Shown: positions 8,111 through 16,537 of the stretch, one piece after another
Position numbering within the stretch: position 1 is the stretch's first letter
Layout of the letters: each line of letters opens with the position of its first letter
Assembly: GCF_014257025.1 (NCBI RefSeq)
Contig: NZ_JACMSF010000002.1
Span: 62,001-126,000, forward strand
Direction of reading: 5' to 3'
DNA length: 64,000 nt
From: Streptomyces cupreus
Lineage (GTDB): Bacteria; Actinomycetota; Actinomycetes; Streptomycetales; Streptomycetaceae
Program-made: the position numbers and the translations under genes
Notes under the pieces: model-generated
What the model was told of the DNA's origin: nothing
What the model saw: the letters and a program-made list of their open reading frames with translations, nothing else
Database searches by the model: none

Positions 8111-9491
8111 CCTGGCGGTGATCGGCGCGGGTCCGGCAGGGCTCGCCGCGACGCTGGCGGCCGCTGCACAGGGCGTACGCGTCACGCTGATCGACTCGGC
8201 GGCCGAGGCCGGTGGCCAGTTCTACCGCCGGCCCGCCGCGGCCCTGCGCGCCCGCCGCCCCCAGGCCCTGCACCACCAGTGGCGCACCTGGGAACGGCTG
8301 CGCGACGGGCTCGGCACCCACGTGGAGTCGGGCCCCGTACGCCACTTGACGGACCATCACGTCTGGCTCGTCGAGCGCCGCAGCACCGGATTCACCGTGC
8401 ATGCCCTCCTCGGCCCCGAACAGCGGGACCCGGCCGAAGTGCGCGCCGACGCCGTGCTCCTGGCCACCGGCGGCTACGAGAAGGTGCTGCCCTTCCCCGG
8501 CTGGACCCTCCCCGGTGTCATCGCCGCGGGCGGCGCCCAGGCCATGCTCAAGGGCGGCCTCGCGGTGTCCGGCCGTACCGCCGTCGTCGCCGGGACCGGA
8601 CCGCTGCTGCTGCCGGTGGCGGCCGGGCTCGCCGCGGCGGGCGTCGAGGTGGCCGCCCTGGTGGACTCGGCCGACCCCCTGGCCTTCGTACGGCGGTCCC
8701 GGGCGCTGGTCGCCGAGCCCGGCAAGGTCGTCGAAGGCGCCGGGTACGCGGGCCGGTTGCTCCGGCACCGGGTGCGGACCCTCGCCCGGCACACCGTGGT
8801 CGAGGCGCACGGCACCGAGCGGCTGGAGGCGGTGACGGTGGCCGCGCTCGACCGCGACGGGCGGGTCAGGCCCGGCAGCGGACGCCGTATCCCCTGCGAC
8901 ACCCTCGCCGTCGGCCACGGCATGCTCCCGCACACCGATCTCGCCGAGACGCTGGGCTGCCGGCTCGACGGACTCACCGTGCACGTCGACGACGAGCAGC
9001 GCACCGACGTCCCCGGCGTGTGGGCGGCGGGTGAGACCACCGGCATCGGCGGCTCGGCGCTCTCGCTCGCCGAGGGACACATCGCGGGGCGCTCCGCCGC
9101 CGCGCGTCTGCACGGCACCGAACCCGACCCGCGCGCGTGGGCGGCCGCCGCGAAGGCCCGGACCCGGCTGCGGGCCTTCTTCGCCGCGCTGGACACCGTA
9201 TACGCCCCGCCCGCCCACTGGACCGAACTGGTCACCGACGACACCGTGGTGTGCCGGTGCGAGGAGGTCACCGGCGGGACGATCCGCGCGGCCGTCGCCG
9301 AGCTCGGGGCCCGCGATGCACGGACCGTGAAGCTGCTGACCCGGGCCGGGATGGGCTGGTGCCAGGGGCGGGTGTGCGGACCGGCGGTCGCGGGACTCGC
9401 CGGGTGCGCGTTCACGCCGTCGCGGCGGCCGTTCGCGCGGCCCGTGCCGCTCGGGGTGCTGGCGCGGGCCGGGGAGGCCGACGGCGACTGA
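8100..9491 (+). CDS. FAD/NAD(P)-binding subunit of the dehydrogenase with BFD-like domain
   Basis: 463-residue HcnB-like subunit. N-terminal FAD motif GAGPAGLAATLAAAAQG, second nucleotide-binding site VAGTGPLLLPVAAGLA, and a C-terminal BFD-like [2Fe-2S] domain with CRCEE and WCQGRVCG (C-x-C and C-x4-C). The combination is typical of the alpha subunit of D-proline/D-hydroxyproline dehydrogenases. ATG at 8100 lies inside the ferredoxin gene. A nearby possible confusion is opine/octopine oxidase, which has the same architecture; the adjacent epimerase and deaminase favour hydroxyproline. Confidence 0.87.
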   Translation: MRADLAVIGAGPAGLAATLAAAAQGVRVTLIDSAAEAGGQFYRRPAAALRARRPQALHHQWRTWERLRDGLGTHVESGPVRHLTDHHVWLVERRSTGFTVHALLGPEQRDPAEVRADAVLLATGGYEKVLPFPGWTLPGVIAAGGAQAMLKGGLAVSGRTAVVAGTGPLLLPVAAGLAAAGVEVAALVDSADPLAFVRRSRALVAEPGKVVEGAGYAGRLLRHRVRTLARHTVVEAHGTERLEAVTVAALDRDGRVRPGSGRRIPCDTLAVGHGMLPHTDLAETLGCRLDGLTVHVDDEQRTDVPGVWAAGETTGIGGSALSLAEGHIAGRSAAARLHGTEPDPRAWAAAAKARTRLRAFFAALDTVYAPPAHWTELVTDDTVVCRCEEVTGGTIRAAVAELGARDARTVKLLTRAGMGWCQGRVCGPAVAGLAGCAFTPSRRPFARPVPLGVLARAGEADGD

Positions 9492-9524
9492 TCACCCCGC
9501 ACATCGCACATCTCATTGTCCGGA

Positions 9525-9539
9525 CAGTAAAATGTCACA
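9525..9539 (-). promoter_or_regulatory. Candidate GntR operator 2, overlapping a TAAAAT -10 box
   Basis: On the minus strand this reads TGTGACATTTTACTG, 13 of 15 identical to operator 1. On the plus strand it overlaps TAAAAT (9528-9533), a plausible -10 for the deaminase gene, and abuts the perfect palindrome TGTCCGGACA (9517-9526). The ribosome site GAGGTGAG follows directly. Confidence 0.5.
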
Positions 9540-9560
9540 CTCCATAGAGGTGAGGCCCCT

Positions 9561-10457
9561 ATGACCACCACCGACCACCGCCCCTGGCGCGGTGTCCTCG
9601 TCGCCACCGCCCTCCCGCTCCACGACGACCTCTCCGTCGACCACGGCAAGTACGCCGAACACTGCGCCTGGCTCGTCGAGAACGGCTGCGACGGCGTCGT
9701 ACCGAACGGCTCGCTCGGCGAGTACCAGGTCCTCACCCCCGAGGAGCGCGCCAAGGTCGTCGAGACGGCCGTCGCCGCCATCGGGGGCGAGCGGGTGATG
9801 CCGGGCGTCGCCGCGTACGGCTCGGCGGAGGCCCGCCGTTGGGCCGAGCAGGCGCGCGACGCGGGCTGTGCGTCCGTGATGCTGCTGCCGCCGAACGCCT
9901 ACCGCGCCGACGAGCGCTCGGTGCTGTCGCACTACGCGGAGGTCGCGAAGGCGGGCGTGCCGATCGTGGCGTACAACAACCCCATCGACACCAAGGTCGA
10001 CCTGGTGCCGGAACTGCTCGCCAAGCTGCACGCCGAGGGCCACATCCACGCGGTCAAGGAGTTCTCCGGCGACGTCCGCCGCGCCTACCGGCTCGCGGAA
10101 CTCGCCCCGGAACTGGACCTGTTGATCGGCGCCGACGACGTCCTGCTGGAGCTGGCGCTGGCCGGCGCCAAGGGCTGGGTGGCGGGCTACCCGAACGCAC
10201 TGCCCCGGTCGACGGTGCGGTTGTACCGGGCGGCCGTCGCCGGTGACCTGGACACCGCCAAGGAGCTGTACGCGCAACTGCACCCGCTGTTGCGCTGGGA
10301 CTCCAAGGTCGAGTTCGTGCAGGCCATCAAGTTGTCCATGGACATCGTGGGCCGGCACGGCGGTCCCGTGCGCCCGCCACGCGTGCCGCTGCTGCCCGAG
10401 CAGGAGGCCGCGGTCCGCGCCGCCACGGAGAAGGCCCTCGCGGCCGGATTGGCCTAG
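9561..10457 (+). CDS. DapA-family pyrroline-4-hydroxy-2-carboxylate deaminase
   Basis: 298-residue (beta/alpha)8 lyase of the DHDPS/NAL family. Family marks: GSLGEY near 54 in place of the usual GTTGE, VAYNNP with the catalytic Tyr, and AVKEFSGD with the Schiff-base Lys. Family members next to hydroxyproline epimerase deaminate and dehydrate pyrroline-4-hydroxy-2-carboxylate to alpha-ketoglutarate semialdehyde. ATG at 9561 follows GAGGTGAG. It has its own promoter with a candidate operator and lies 5 nt before the epimerase gene. The semialdehyde dehydrogenase that would complete the pathway is not in the window. Confidence 0.82.
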   Translation: MTTTDHRPWRGVLVATALPLHDDLSVDHGKYAEHCAWLVENGCDGVVPNGSLGEYQVLTPEERAKVVETAVAAIGGERVMPGVAAYGSAEARRWAEQARDAGCASVMLLPPNAYRADERSVLSHYAEVAKAGVPIVAYNNPIDTKVDLVPELLAKLHAEGHIHAVKEFSGDVRRAYRLAELAPELDLLIGADDVLLELALAGAKGWVAGYPNALPRSTVRLYRAAVAGDLDTAKELYAQLHPLLRWDSKVEFVQAIKLSMDIVGRHGGPVRPPRVPLLPEQEAAVRAATEKALAAGLA

Positions 10458-10462
10458 GGATC

Positions 10463-11464
10463 ATGCGCAGCGAACTCGTCCTGCACGCCGTCGACTCGCA
10501 CACCGAGGGCATGCCCACCCGGGTCGTCACCGGCGGCATCGGCACGGTCCCCGGCGCCACCATGAACGAGCGGCGCCTGTACTTCCGCGAGCACCGCGAC
10601 CACATCAAGCAGCTCCTGATGAACGAGCCGCGCGGCCACTCGGCGATGAGCGGCGCGATCCTCCAGCCGCCCACCCGCCCCGACTGCGACTGGGGTGTCA
10701 TCTACATCGAGGTCTCCGGCTATCTGCCGTTGTGCGGGCACGGCACGATCGGCGTGGCGACCGTGCTGGTGGAGACCGGCATGGTCGAGGTCGTGGAGCC
10801 GGTCACCACCATCCGGCTCGACACCCCGGCGGGTCTGGTCGTCGCCGAGGTCGCCGTGGAGGGCGGGGCCGCGAAGGCGGTCACGCTGAAGAACGTGCCG
10901 TCCTTCTCCTTCGGCCTCGACCGCAAGATCACACTGGCCGACGGGCGCACGGTGACATATGACCTGGCCTACGGCGGCAATTTCTACGCCATCCTGCCGC
11001 TGGAGGAGTTCGGGCTGCCCTTCGACCGCACCCGCAAGGAGGACATCCTCAAGGCGGGCCTGTCGCTCATGGAGGCGATCAATGCCGAGTCGGAACCCAT
11101 CCATCCGGAGGACCCCTCGATCCACGGCTGCCACCACGTCCACCTGTACGCGCCCGGTGCCACCGCCCGTCACTCACGGCACGCGATGGTGATCCACCCG
11201 GGCTGGTTCGACCGCTCGCCCTGCGGCACCGGCACCAGCGCACGCATGGCACAACTGCACGCGCGCGGCGAACTCCCGCTGCACACCGAGTTCGTCAACG
11301 AGTCCTTCATCGGCACACAGTTCACCGGCCGCCTCCTCGGCACCACCGAGGTCGCCGGACGCCCCGCCGTCCTGCCGAGCTTCACCGGCCGCGCCTGGAT
11401 CACCGGAACCGCCCAGTACCTGCTCGACCCGAGCGACCCGTTCCCGGCCGGATTCGTTCTCTAG
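10463..11464 (+). CDS. 4-hydroxyproline 2-epimerase (proline racemase family)
   Basis: 333-residue cofactor-independent epimerase. The two catalytic cysteines are visible: PLCGHGTIG near residue 91 and SPCGTGTSA near 252. Presence of both Cys marks a true racemase/epimerase rather than a dehydratase, in which the first is Thr or Ser. It should convert trans-4-hydroxy-L-proline, as released from collagen, into cis-4-hydroxy-D-proline for the dehydrogenase encoded upstream. ATG at 10463 starts 5 nt after the deaminase stop, in one operon. Confidence 0.9.
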   Translation: MRSELVLHAVDSHTEGMPTRVVTGGIGTVPGATMNERRLYFREHRDHIKQLLMNEPRGHSAMSGAILQPPTRPDCDWGVIYIEVSGYLPLCGHGTIGVATVLVETGMVEVVEPVTTIRLDTPAGLVVAEVAVEGGAAKAVTLKNVPSFSFGLDRKITLADGRTVTYDLAYGGNFYAILPLEEFGLPFDRTRKEDILKAGLSLMEAINAESEPIHPEDPSIHGCHHVHLYAPGATARHSRHAMVIHPGWFDRSPCGTGTSARMAQLHARGELPLHTEFVNESFIGTQFTGRLLGTTEVAGRPAVLPSFTGRAWITGTAQYLLDPSDPFPAGFVL

Positions 11465-11488
11465 GGCGGGGATAATGGCGGGTGACGC

Positions 11489-11501
11489 GTGACATTGCAT
11501 T
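11489..11501 (+). promoter_or_regulatory. Candidate GntR operator 3 (partial match)
   Basis: GTGACATTGCATT, preceded by GTGACGC so that GTGAC occurs twice 8 bp apart (11482 and 11489). It lies 18 nt before the GntR start codon and just before its ribosome site, as expected for autoregulation. Confidence 0.4.
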
Positions 11502-11518
11502 CCCTAGGAGACACCACT

Positions 11519-12196
11519 ATGGCCGCCCAGCCCGCCGGCGCCCCCTCCCTGCCCACGCTGGGCGGCAAGAAGCGCAGCTACCGCGAGCGGGTCGCCGACG
11601 CCCTGCGGGCCGCGCTGATCGCCGGTGAGCTGCTCCCGGGCGAGGTCTACTCGGCACCCACCCTGGCCGCCCGCTTCGGCGTCTCGGCGACCCCGGTGCG
11701 CGAGGCCATGCTGGACCTCGCCAAGGAGGGCCTGGTCGACACCGTCCCCAACAAGGGCTTCCGGGTCACCGCGGTCTCCGAGAAGCAGCTCGACGAGTAC
11801 ACGCACATCCGCGCGCTCATCGAGATCCCCACGGTGGTCGAGCTGGCCGGCACCGCCGACCCGGTCTCGCTGGAGGCGCTGCGCCCCGCCGCCCGGGAGA
11901 TCGTGCAGGCCGCGGCGGCCGGTGACCTCATCGCGTACGTCGAAGCCGACACCCGCTTCCATCTCGGCCTGCTCGCCCTGGCCGGCAACAGCCACCTGGT
12001 CGAGGTCGTCGGCGATCTGCGCGGCCGCTCCCGCCTCTACGGGCTCACCGCGCTGGTGAAGGCGGGCCGACTGCTGGCCTCCGCCGAGGAGCACCTGGAG
12101 CTCCTCGACGCCCTGCTGGATCGCGACGAGTCGGCCGTGCGCGAGGTCATGACACGGCATCTCGGGCATGTCCGGGGGCTGTGGGCCGCGAAGTAG
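11519..12196 (+). CDS. GntR-family (FCD domain) regulator of the hydroxyproline cluster
   Basis: 225 residues. N-terminal winged HTH with LAARFGVSATPVREAMLDL near 50-68, then an FCD-type all-helical sensor domain with the metal-site residues DTRFHLGLLALAGN. ATG at 11519 lies 8 nt after AGGAG; an in-frame upstream GTG lacks a ribosome site. It follows the epimerase gene and is the likely local repressor; related FCD regulators release DNA when they bind the pathway acid. The three candidate operators described nearby are its expected targets. Confidence 0.87.
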   Translation: MAAQPAGAPSLPTLGGKKRSYRERVADALRAALIAGELLPGEVYSAPTLAARFGVSATPVREAMLDLAKEGLVDTVPNKGFRVTAVSEKQLDEYTHIRALIEIPTVVELAGTADPVSLEALRPAAREIVQAAAAGDLIAYVEADTRFHLGLLALAGNSHLVEVVGDLRGRSRLYGLTALVKAGRLLASAEEHLELLDALLDRDESAVREVMTRHLGHVRGLWAAK

Positions 12197-12230
12197 GCCA
12201 CGGCTGACATCGGTCGGCCGGCCGCGAGGT

Positions 12231-13034
12231 TCAGTGAGGTGGAGGCGTATCCGACTTCGTGACCGACACCCCGCGCTTCGCCGCCTGGATCTGCTCGTAC
12301 ACATGGGTCCTGAGCTCGGCGAAGCGCGGGGCCACCCGTGTGCGCAACTGGTCCCGCTCGTCCGGGAGATCGACCTTGAGCTGTTCCTGGACGACGGTGG
12401 GGGAGGCGGACAGGACGACGACCCGCTCGCCGAGGTACACGGCCTCGTCGATGTCATGGGTGACGAACAGGATCGTGATGCCCCGCTCCCGCCACAGCCG
12501 TCGTACGAGATCCTCCAGATCGGCACGGGTCTGCGCGTCGACCGCCGCGAAAGGCTCGTCCATCAGCAGCACCCGCGGCTCGTAGGCCAGCGCCCGGGCG
12601 ATGGCGACGCGCTGCTGCATACCGCCGGACAGCTGCCAGGGGTAGGCGCTGGTGGCGTCGGAGAGTCCTACGGACTCCAACGCGTCCCGTACCAGCTCCC
12701 GGCGCCGCGCCTTGTCCAAGTTCTTCTGCCTGAGCGGAAGTTCGACGTTCTCGCCGACCCGCATCCAGGGGAACAGGCTGCGCCCGTACTCCTGGAACAC
12801 GAACGACATGCCGGGCGGCGGACCGGTCACCTTCCGTCCCTCCAGCAGCACTTCGCCGCCCGTCGGTGCGAGCAGGCCGCCCATGCACTTCAGCAGGGTC
12901 GTCTTGCCGCAGCCCGACGGGCCGACGAGACAGACCAGTTCGCCCGCGTCGACGGTGAAGGTGAGATCGCGCACCGCCTCCACACGGCGCCCCGATCCCT
13001 CGTACACCTTCTTCAGGCCGCGCACGTCGAGCAT
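12231..13034 (-). CDS. ABC transporter ATP-binding protein (SsuB/TauB type)
   Basis: 267 residues. Walker A GPSGCGKTT near 40, Q-loop FVFQEYGRSLFPW, signature LSGGMQQR and Walker B VLLMDEPFAAVD. The short Q-loop with SLFPW and overall length fit importers of nitrate, sulfonate and aromatic-acid type. ATG at 13034 follows AAAGGG. Last gene of a four-gene operon (binding protein, two permeases, ATPase). The C-terminal 25 residues continue past the core and may be regulatory or simply flexible. Confidence 0.9.
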   Translation of the reverse strand: MLDVRGLKKVYEGSGRRVEAVRDLTFTVDAGELVCLVGPSGCGKTTLLKCMGGLLAPTGGEVLLEGRKVTGPPPGMSFVFQEYGRSLFPWMRVGENVELPLRQKNLDKARRRELVRDALESVGLSDATSAYPWQLSGGMQQRVAIARALAYEPRVLLMDEPFAAVDAQTRADLEDLVRRLWRERGITILFVTHDIDEAVYLGERVVVLSASPTVVQEQLKVDLPDERDQLRTRVAPRFAELRTHVYEQIQAAKRGVSVTKSDTPPPH

Positions 13035-13054
13035 GGGTTGCCCTTTCAGGAGGC

Positions 13055-13834
13055 TCACGAGGACCGCCGGGTGGAGGCGCGCAGGCCGTGGTACCAGCCG
13101 AGGACGCGCCGTTCGACGAGTTGGAAGACGACGGAGAGCAGGAAGCCGAGCAGGCCGAGGACCAGGATGCCGGTCCACATGTCGGGGATGGCGAAGCTGC
13201 GCTGGAACTGGACGATGGTGAAGCCGAGTCCGTTGCTGGCGGCGAACATCTCGCTGATGACCATCAGGATGATCCCGATGGACAGCGCCTGGCGCAGGCC
13301 CGCGAAGATCTGCGGACTCGCCGAGCGCAGCACCACATGTCTGAGGCGTGCCGGGCCCGTGACGCCGTAACTGCGGGCCGTCTCCGCCATCACCGGGTCG
13401 ACCGCGCGCACGCCCTCGACGGTGTTGAGCAGGATCGGCCAGACACAGCCGCTGGCGATCACGGTGACCTTCATGGTGTCGCCGATGCCCGCGAACAGCA
13501 TGATGACCGGCACCAGCACCGGCGGCGGCACCGCCCGCAGGAACTCCAGCACCGGCTCGCACACCGCCCGCACCCGCCGGTAGGAGCCGATGACCGTGCC
13601 GAGCGCCACGCCCACCACGGCCGCGAGCGCGTAACCGCCGGTCAGCCGGAGGACGCTGGGCAGGACGTCGTCCTTCAGCCGGTCGCCGGTCCAGACATCC
13701 GGGAAGGTCTCCAGGATCGTCCGCAGGGGCGGCCAGTACACGTCCGTACTGTCGTCGGACGCCACCCACCACACGCCCACCAGCACGGTCGGCAGCGCGA
13801 ACACGAAGACGGTCCGCAGAAGCAGCAGCCTCAC
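13055..13834 (-). CDS. ABC transporter permease (SsuC/TauC type) 2
   Basis: 259-residue BPD_transp_1 permease with about six membrane segments, beginning VRLLLLRTVFVFALPTVLVG. The EAA coupling loop is ETARSYGVTGPARLRHVVLRSA. GTG start overlaps the stop of the upstream permease (GTGA). The transporter carries two different permeases, probably forming a heterodimer. Confidence 0.88.
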   Translation of the reverse strand: MRLLLLRTVFVFALPTVLVGVWWVASDDSTDVYWPPLRTILETFPDVWTGDRLKDDVLPSVLRLTGGYALAAVVGVALGTVIGSYRRVRAVCEPVLEFLRAVPPPVLVPVIMLFAGIGDTMKVTVIASGCVWPILLNTVEGVRAVDPVMAETARSYGVTGPARLRHVVLRSASPQIFAGLRQALSIGIILMVISEMFAASNGLGFTIVQFQRSFAIPDMWTGILVLGLLGFLLSVVFQLVERRVLGWYHGLRASTRRSS

Positions 13835-14604
13835 ACCATCACCTCCCCGCGCACCGACTGGTGCCAGGCCAGCGCCCGCCGCTCCACCGTCCGCGCCCCG
13901 ACGTTGATCAGCAGCCCCAGCAGCCCGGTGACCACGATCAGCGCGTACATCTCGGGCACCGCCTGGGAGTTCTGAGCGATCGCGATACGCGCCCCCAACC
14001 CCGGTGCGCCGATGACCAGTTCAGCGGTTACGGCGAGGATCAGCGCCACCGCGGCGGCCAGCCGAACCCCGGTCATGACGTACGGCAGCGCGGTCGGCCA
14101 CAGCACATGCCGGATCCGCGCCCAGGTGCCGAGACCGTACGACCGTGCCGTCTCGTCGGCGACCGGGTCGACGTCCTGGACGCCGTACAGGACCTGGATC
14201 AGCACCTGCCAGAAGGAGGCGTAGACGACCAGCAGGAGGACCGAGCGCAGTTCGGTGCCGTACAGGAGCACGGCGAGGGGGATCAGGGCGACGGAGGGGA
14301 TCGGGCGGAGGAACTCGACGGTGGAGGCGGTGGCTTCGCGGAGGTACGGCACCACCGAGATCACCACTCCCGCCACGATCCCCGCGCAGGAGGCCAGGAT
14401 CAGCCCCAGCGCCCAGCCGGTCAGGGTGTCGCCGAGGGCGGTCCAGAAGGCGGAGTCGGCCACCTCGTCCCCGAGCGCGTCGGCGATCCGGCTGGTCGGC
14501 GGGAAGTACGCCTCCTTGACCAGGCCGAGCCGCGGCACCGCCTCGCCCAGGGCGAGGAAGACCGCGAGCCCGGCCCCACCGAGTACGACGTTCAGCCCCT
14601 TCAC
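13831..14604 (-). CDS. ABC transporter permease (SsuC/TauC type) 1
   Basis: 257-residue membrane protein with six predicted segments and the coupling loop ETARSYGLGTWARIRHVLWP. It is paralogous to the following permease. ATG start overlaps the stop of the substrate-binding protein gene, so the two are coupled. In the middle, FLRPIPSVALIPLAVLLYGTE is the typical segment of this permease family (shown as two parts, about residues 94-114). Confidence 0.88.
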   Translation of the reverse strand: MKGLNVVLGGAGLAVFLALGEAVPRLGLVKEAYFPPTSRIADALGDEVADSAFWTALGDTLTGWALGLILASCAGIVAGVVISVVPYLREATASTVEFLRPIPSVALIPLAVLLYGTELRSVLLLVVYASFWQVLIQVLYGVQDVDPVADETARSYGLGTWARIRHVLWPTALPYVMTGVRLAAAVALILAVTAELVIGAPGLGARIAIAQNSQAVPEMYALIVVTGLLGLLINVGARTVERRALAWHQSVRGEVMV

Positions 14605-15572
14605 GACAGCAGCTTGTCCAGGTCCGGTGTCGTCTTGAACAGGCCGTCGTCCTCACCGAGTTGCATCAGCTTCTCGATGGAGGCGCGGTTCGCCTCGGCC
14701 GGCCACTTCGGCAGCGTCACCTGCTCCAGCACCGCGGGTGGGATCTTGGTGTACGTCGAGACGATCTGGCGGACCTCGTCGGGGTGGGCGTCGGCGTAGG
14801 CGAGGGACTCGGCTGTGGCGTCCTGGAACTTCTTCACCAACTCCGGGTTCTCCTGCGCGTACTGCGTGGAGGTGAAGTACATCGCCACCGTGAGGTCCGG
14901 GGCCACGTCGACCAGGGACGAGGCGATCTCACGGCCGCCCTGGCTCTTGATCGTGGCGAGCGCCGGCTCGACCACCATCGCCGCGTCGATCTGCCCGGCG
15001 TCGAGGGCGGCGGGCATCTGGTCGAAGGCGAGCTCCACGAACTGCACCTTGTCCGGGTCGCCGCCCGCCTTGCGCACCGACTCGCGTACCGCGGTCTCGT
15101 TGATGTTCTTCAGCGTGTTGACGGCGACCTTCTTGCCCTCGAGCTCCTTCGGCGACTTGACCGCGCTGTCCTTCTTCACGGTGAGCGCGCCGAAGTCCTT
15201 GCCGCCCTGGCCCGTCGATGCGATGCCGTTGGCAATCGCCTTCACCGGAACGTTGTTGGACTGGGCGATCATCAGAGAGGTCATGTTGCTGAACCCGAAC
15301 TGGTACTGCCCGCTGACCACGGCCGGCACGATCGCCGCACCGCCCTGAGCGGTCGTCAACTTCAGCTTCAGGCCCTGCTTTTCGAAGAAGCCCTTCTCCT
15401 GACCGAGGTAGAGGGGTGCGACGTCGACGATGGGGATGAGCCCCACGGTGACCGTCGTGACACCGCCCGACGAGCCCTCCCCGTCCGACGAACCGCCGTC
15501 GTCGGACGAGCCGCAGGCCGTCACGGCGAACAGAAAAGTGCCGGCCGCGACGGCGGCGAGCAGACGACGCAT
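14601..15572 (-). CDS. Substrate-binding lipoprotein of the SsuA/NMT1 type
   Basis: 323 residues. Lipoprotein signal MRRLLAAVAAGTFLFAVTAC gives a lipobox (VTAC) and a Gly/Ser-rich spacer. The body starts VTVGLIPIVDVAPLYLGQEKG, typical of NMT1/SsuA-like binding proteins, followed by GKKVAVNTLKN and ALDAGQIDAAMVVEPA. First gene of the importer operon. It lies divergent from an IclR regulator and close to a vanillate-demethylase-like operon, so an aromatic acid is a plausible substrate; sulfonates, nitrate or thiamine precursors are alternatives. Confidence 0.87.
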   Translation of the reverse strand: MRRLLAAVAAGTFLFAVTACGSSDDGGSSDGEGSSGGVTTVTVGLIPIVDVAPLYLGQEKGFFEKQGLKLKLTTAQGGAAIVPAVVSGQYQFGFSNMTSLMIAQSNNVPVKAIANGIASTGQGGKDFGALTVKKDSAVKSPKELEGKKVAVNTLKNINETAVRESVRKAGGDPDKVQFVELAFDQMPAALDAGQIDAAMVVEPALATIKSQGGREIASSLVDVAPDLTVAMYFTSTQYAQENPELVKKFQDATAESLAYADAHPDEVRQIVSTYTKIPPAVLEQVTLPKWPAEANRASIEKLMQLGEDDGLFKTTPDLDKLLS

Positions 15573-15630
15573 GACTCCTCCTGTGCAGACAACGGTGTTC
15601 CGACAGGCTGTGCGCTGACCGCACAGTAGT

Positions 15631-15647
15631 GCTCAAACGCGTTCAGC
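15631..15647. promoter_or_regulatory. Imperfect palindrome in the importer/IclR divergent promoter
   Basis: GCTCAAACGCGTTCAGC, centred on AAACGCGTT, with 8-nt arms differing at two positions. It lies about 60 bp before the importer start and 75 bp before the IclR start, where an IclR-family regulator would be expected to bind both promoters. The region also has TTGACA-like boxes near 15708. Confidence 0.4.
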
Positions 15648-15721
15648 GGGAAGGTAGAGCCCGGTACCGATCGGGTCAACCGGCTTCGCTGACAAAATTG
15701 TTGACACACCAGGAGGCGATG

Positions 15722-16537
15722 ATGCCCGAGCCGGTCCGCGGACGCCACTTCGTGAACTCCTTCGCGCACGGCCTCGCCGTCGTCCGCTCCTTCGACGCCG
15801 GGCACCCCACCCGCACGCTCAGCGAGGTCGCCCGCGACTGCGGACTGACCCGGGCCGCCGCACGCCGACTGCTGCTCACCCTCGTCGACCTCGGCTATGT
15901 CCACCAGGACGGACGCCAGTTCAGGCTCACGCCCCGGGTACTGGAGCTCGGCTACTCCTACCTCTCCAGCTTCACGCTGCCCGAGCTCGCCGAACCGCAT
16001 CTGGAGCAACTTGTGCGCCAGGTAAGGGAGTCATCGTCACTGTGCGTCCTCGACGGCGACGACATCGTCTACGTGGCCCGGGTGCCGACCAGCCGCATCA
16101 TGACCGCGTCCATCACCGTGGGCACGCGCTTCCCGGCGCATGTCACCTCGGTGGGCCGCGTCATCCTGGCGCATCTGACGGAGGAGGAGATCGACACCCG
16201 GCTGGCGCGGGCCGACCTGAGCCCGCTGACCGCGCGCACGCTGGTCGAGCCGGACGCGCTGCGGGCCGAGCTGCGCCGGGTGCGCCGACAGGGGTACGCG
16301 ATCGTCGACCAGGAACTGGAGTTGGGGCTGCGATCCGTCGCCGCCCCGGTGCGGGACCGGGGCGGCGAGGTGACGGCGGCCGTGAACATCGCGGTGCACG
16401 CCGGCCGCAACTCCCTGGAGTCCGTACGCCGTGACCTGCTGCCGCCGCTGCTGGACACGGTCGCCCGGATCGAGGCCGACCTGAGGATCACAGGTCCAGC
16501 ACGAGCCGCTTCCCCCGGCACCGGGACACACAGATGA
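15722..16537 (+). CDS. IclR-family transcriptional regulator
   Basis: 271 residues. Winged HTH LSEVARDCGLTRAAARRLLLTL near 32-54 and a C-terminal effector domain with ITVGTRFPAHVTSVGRVIL and VDQELELGLRSVAAPV. Length and pattern match PcaR/PobR-type IclR regulators of aromatic catabolism. AGGAGG at 15711-15716 fits the second of two adjacent ATGs (15722). Its 3' end overlaps the convergent reductase gene by 50 nt. It probably controls the importer, the demethylase operon, or both, in response to an aromatic ligand. Confidence 0.85.
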   Translation: MPEPVRGRHFVNSFAHGLAVVRSFDAGHPTRTLSEVARDCGLTRAAARRLLLTLVDLGYVHQDGRQFRLTPRVLELGYSYLSSFTLPELAEPHLEQLVRQVRESSSLCVLDGDDIVYVARVPTSRIMTASITVGTRFPAHVTSVGRVILAHLTEEEIDTRLARADLSPLTARTLVEPDALRAELRRVRRQGYAIVDQELELGLRSVAAPVRDRGGEVTAAVNIAVHAGRNSLESVRRDLLPPLLDTVARIEADLRITGPARAASPGTGTHR

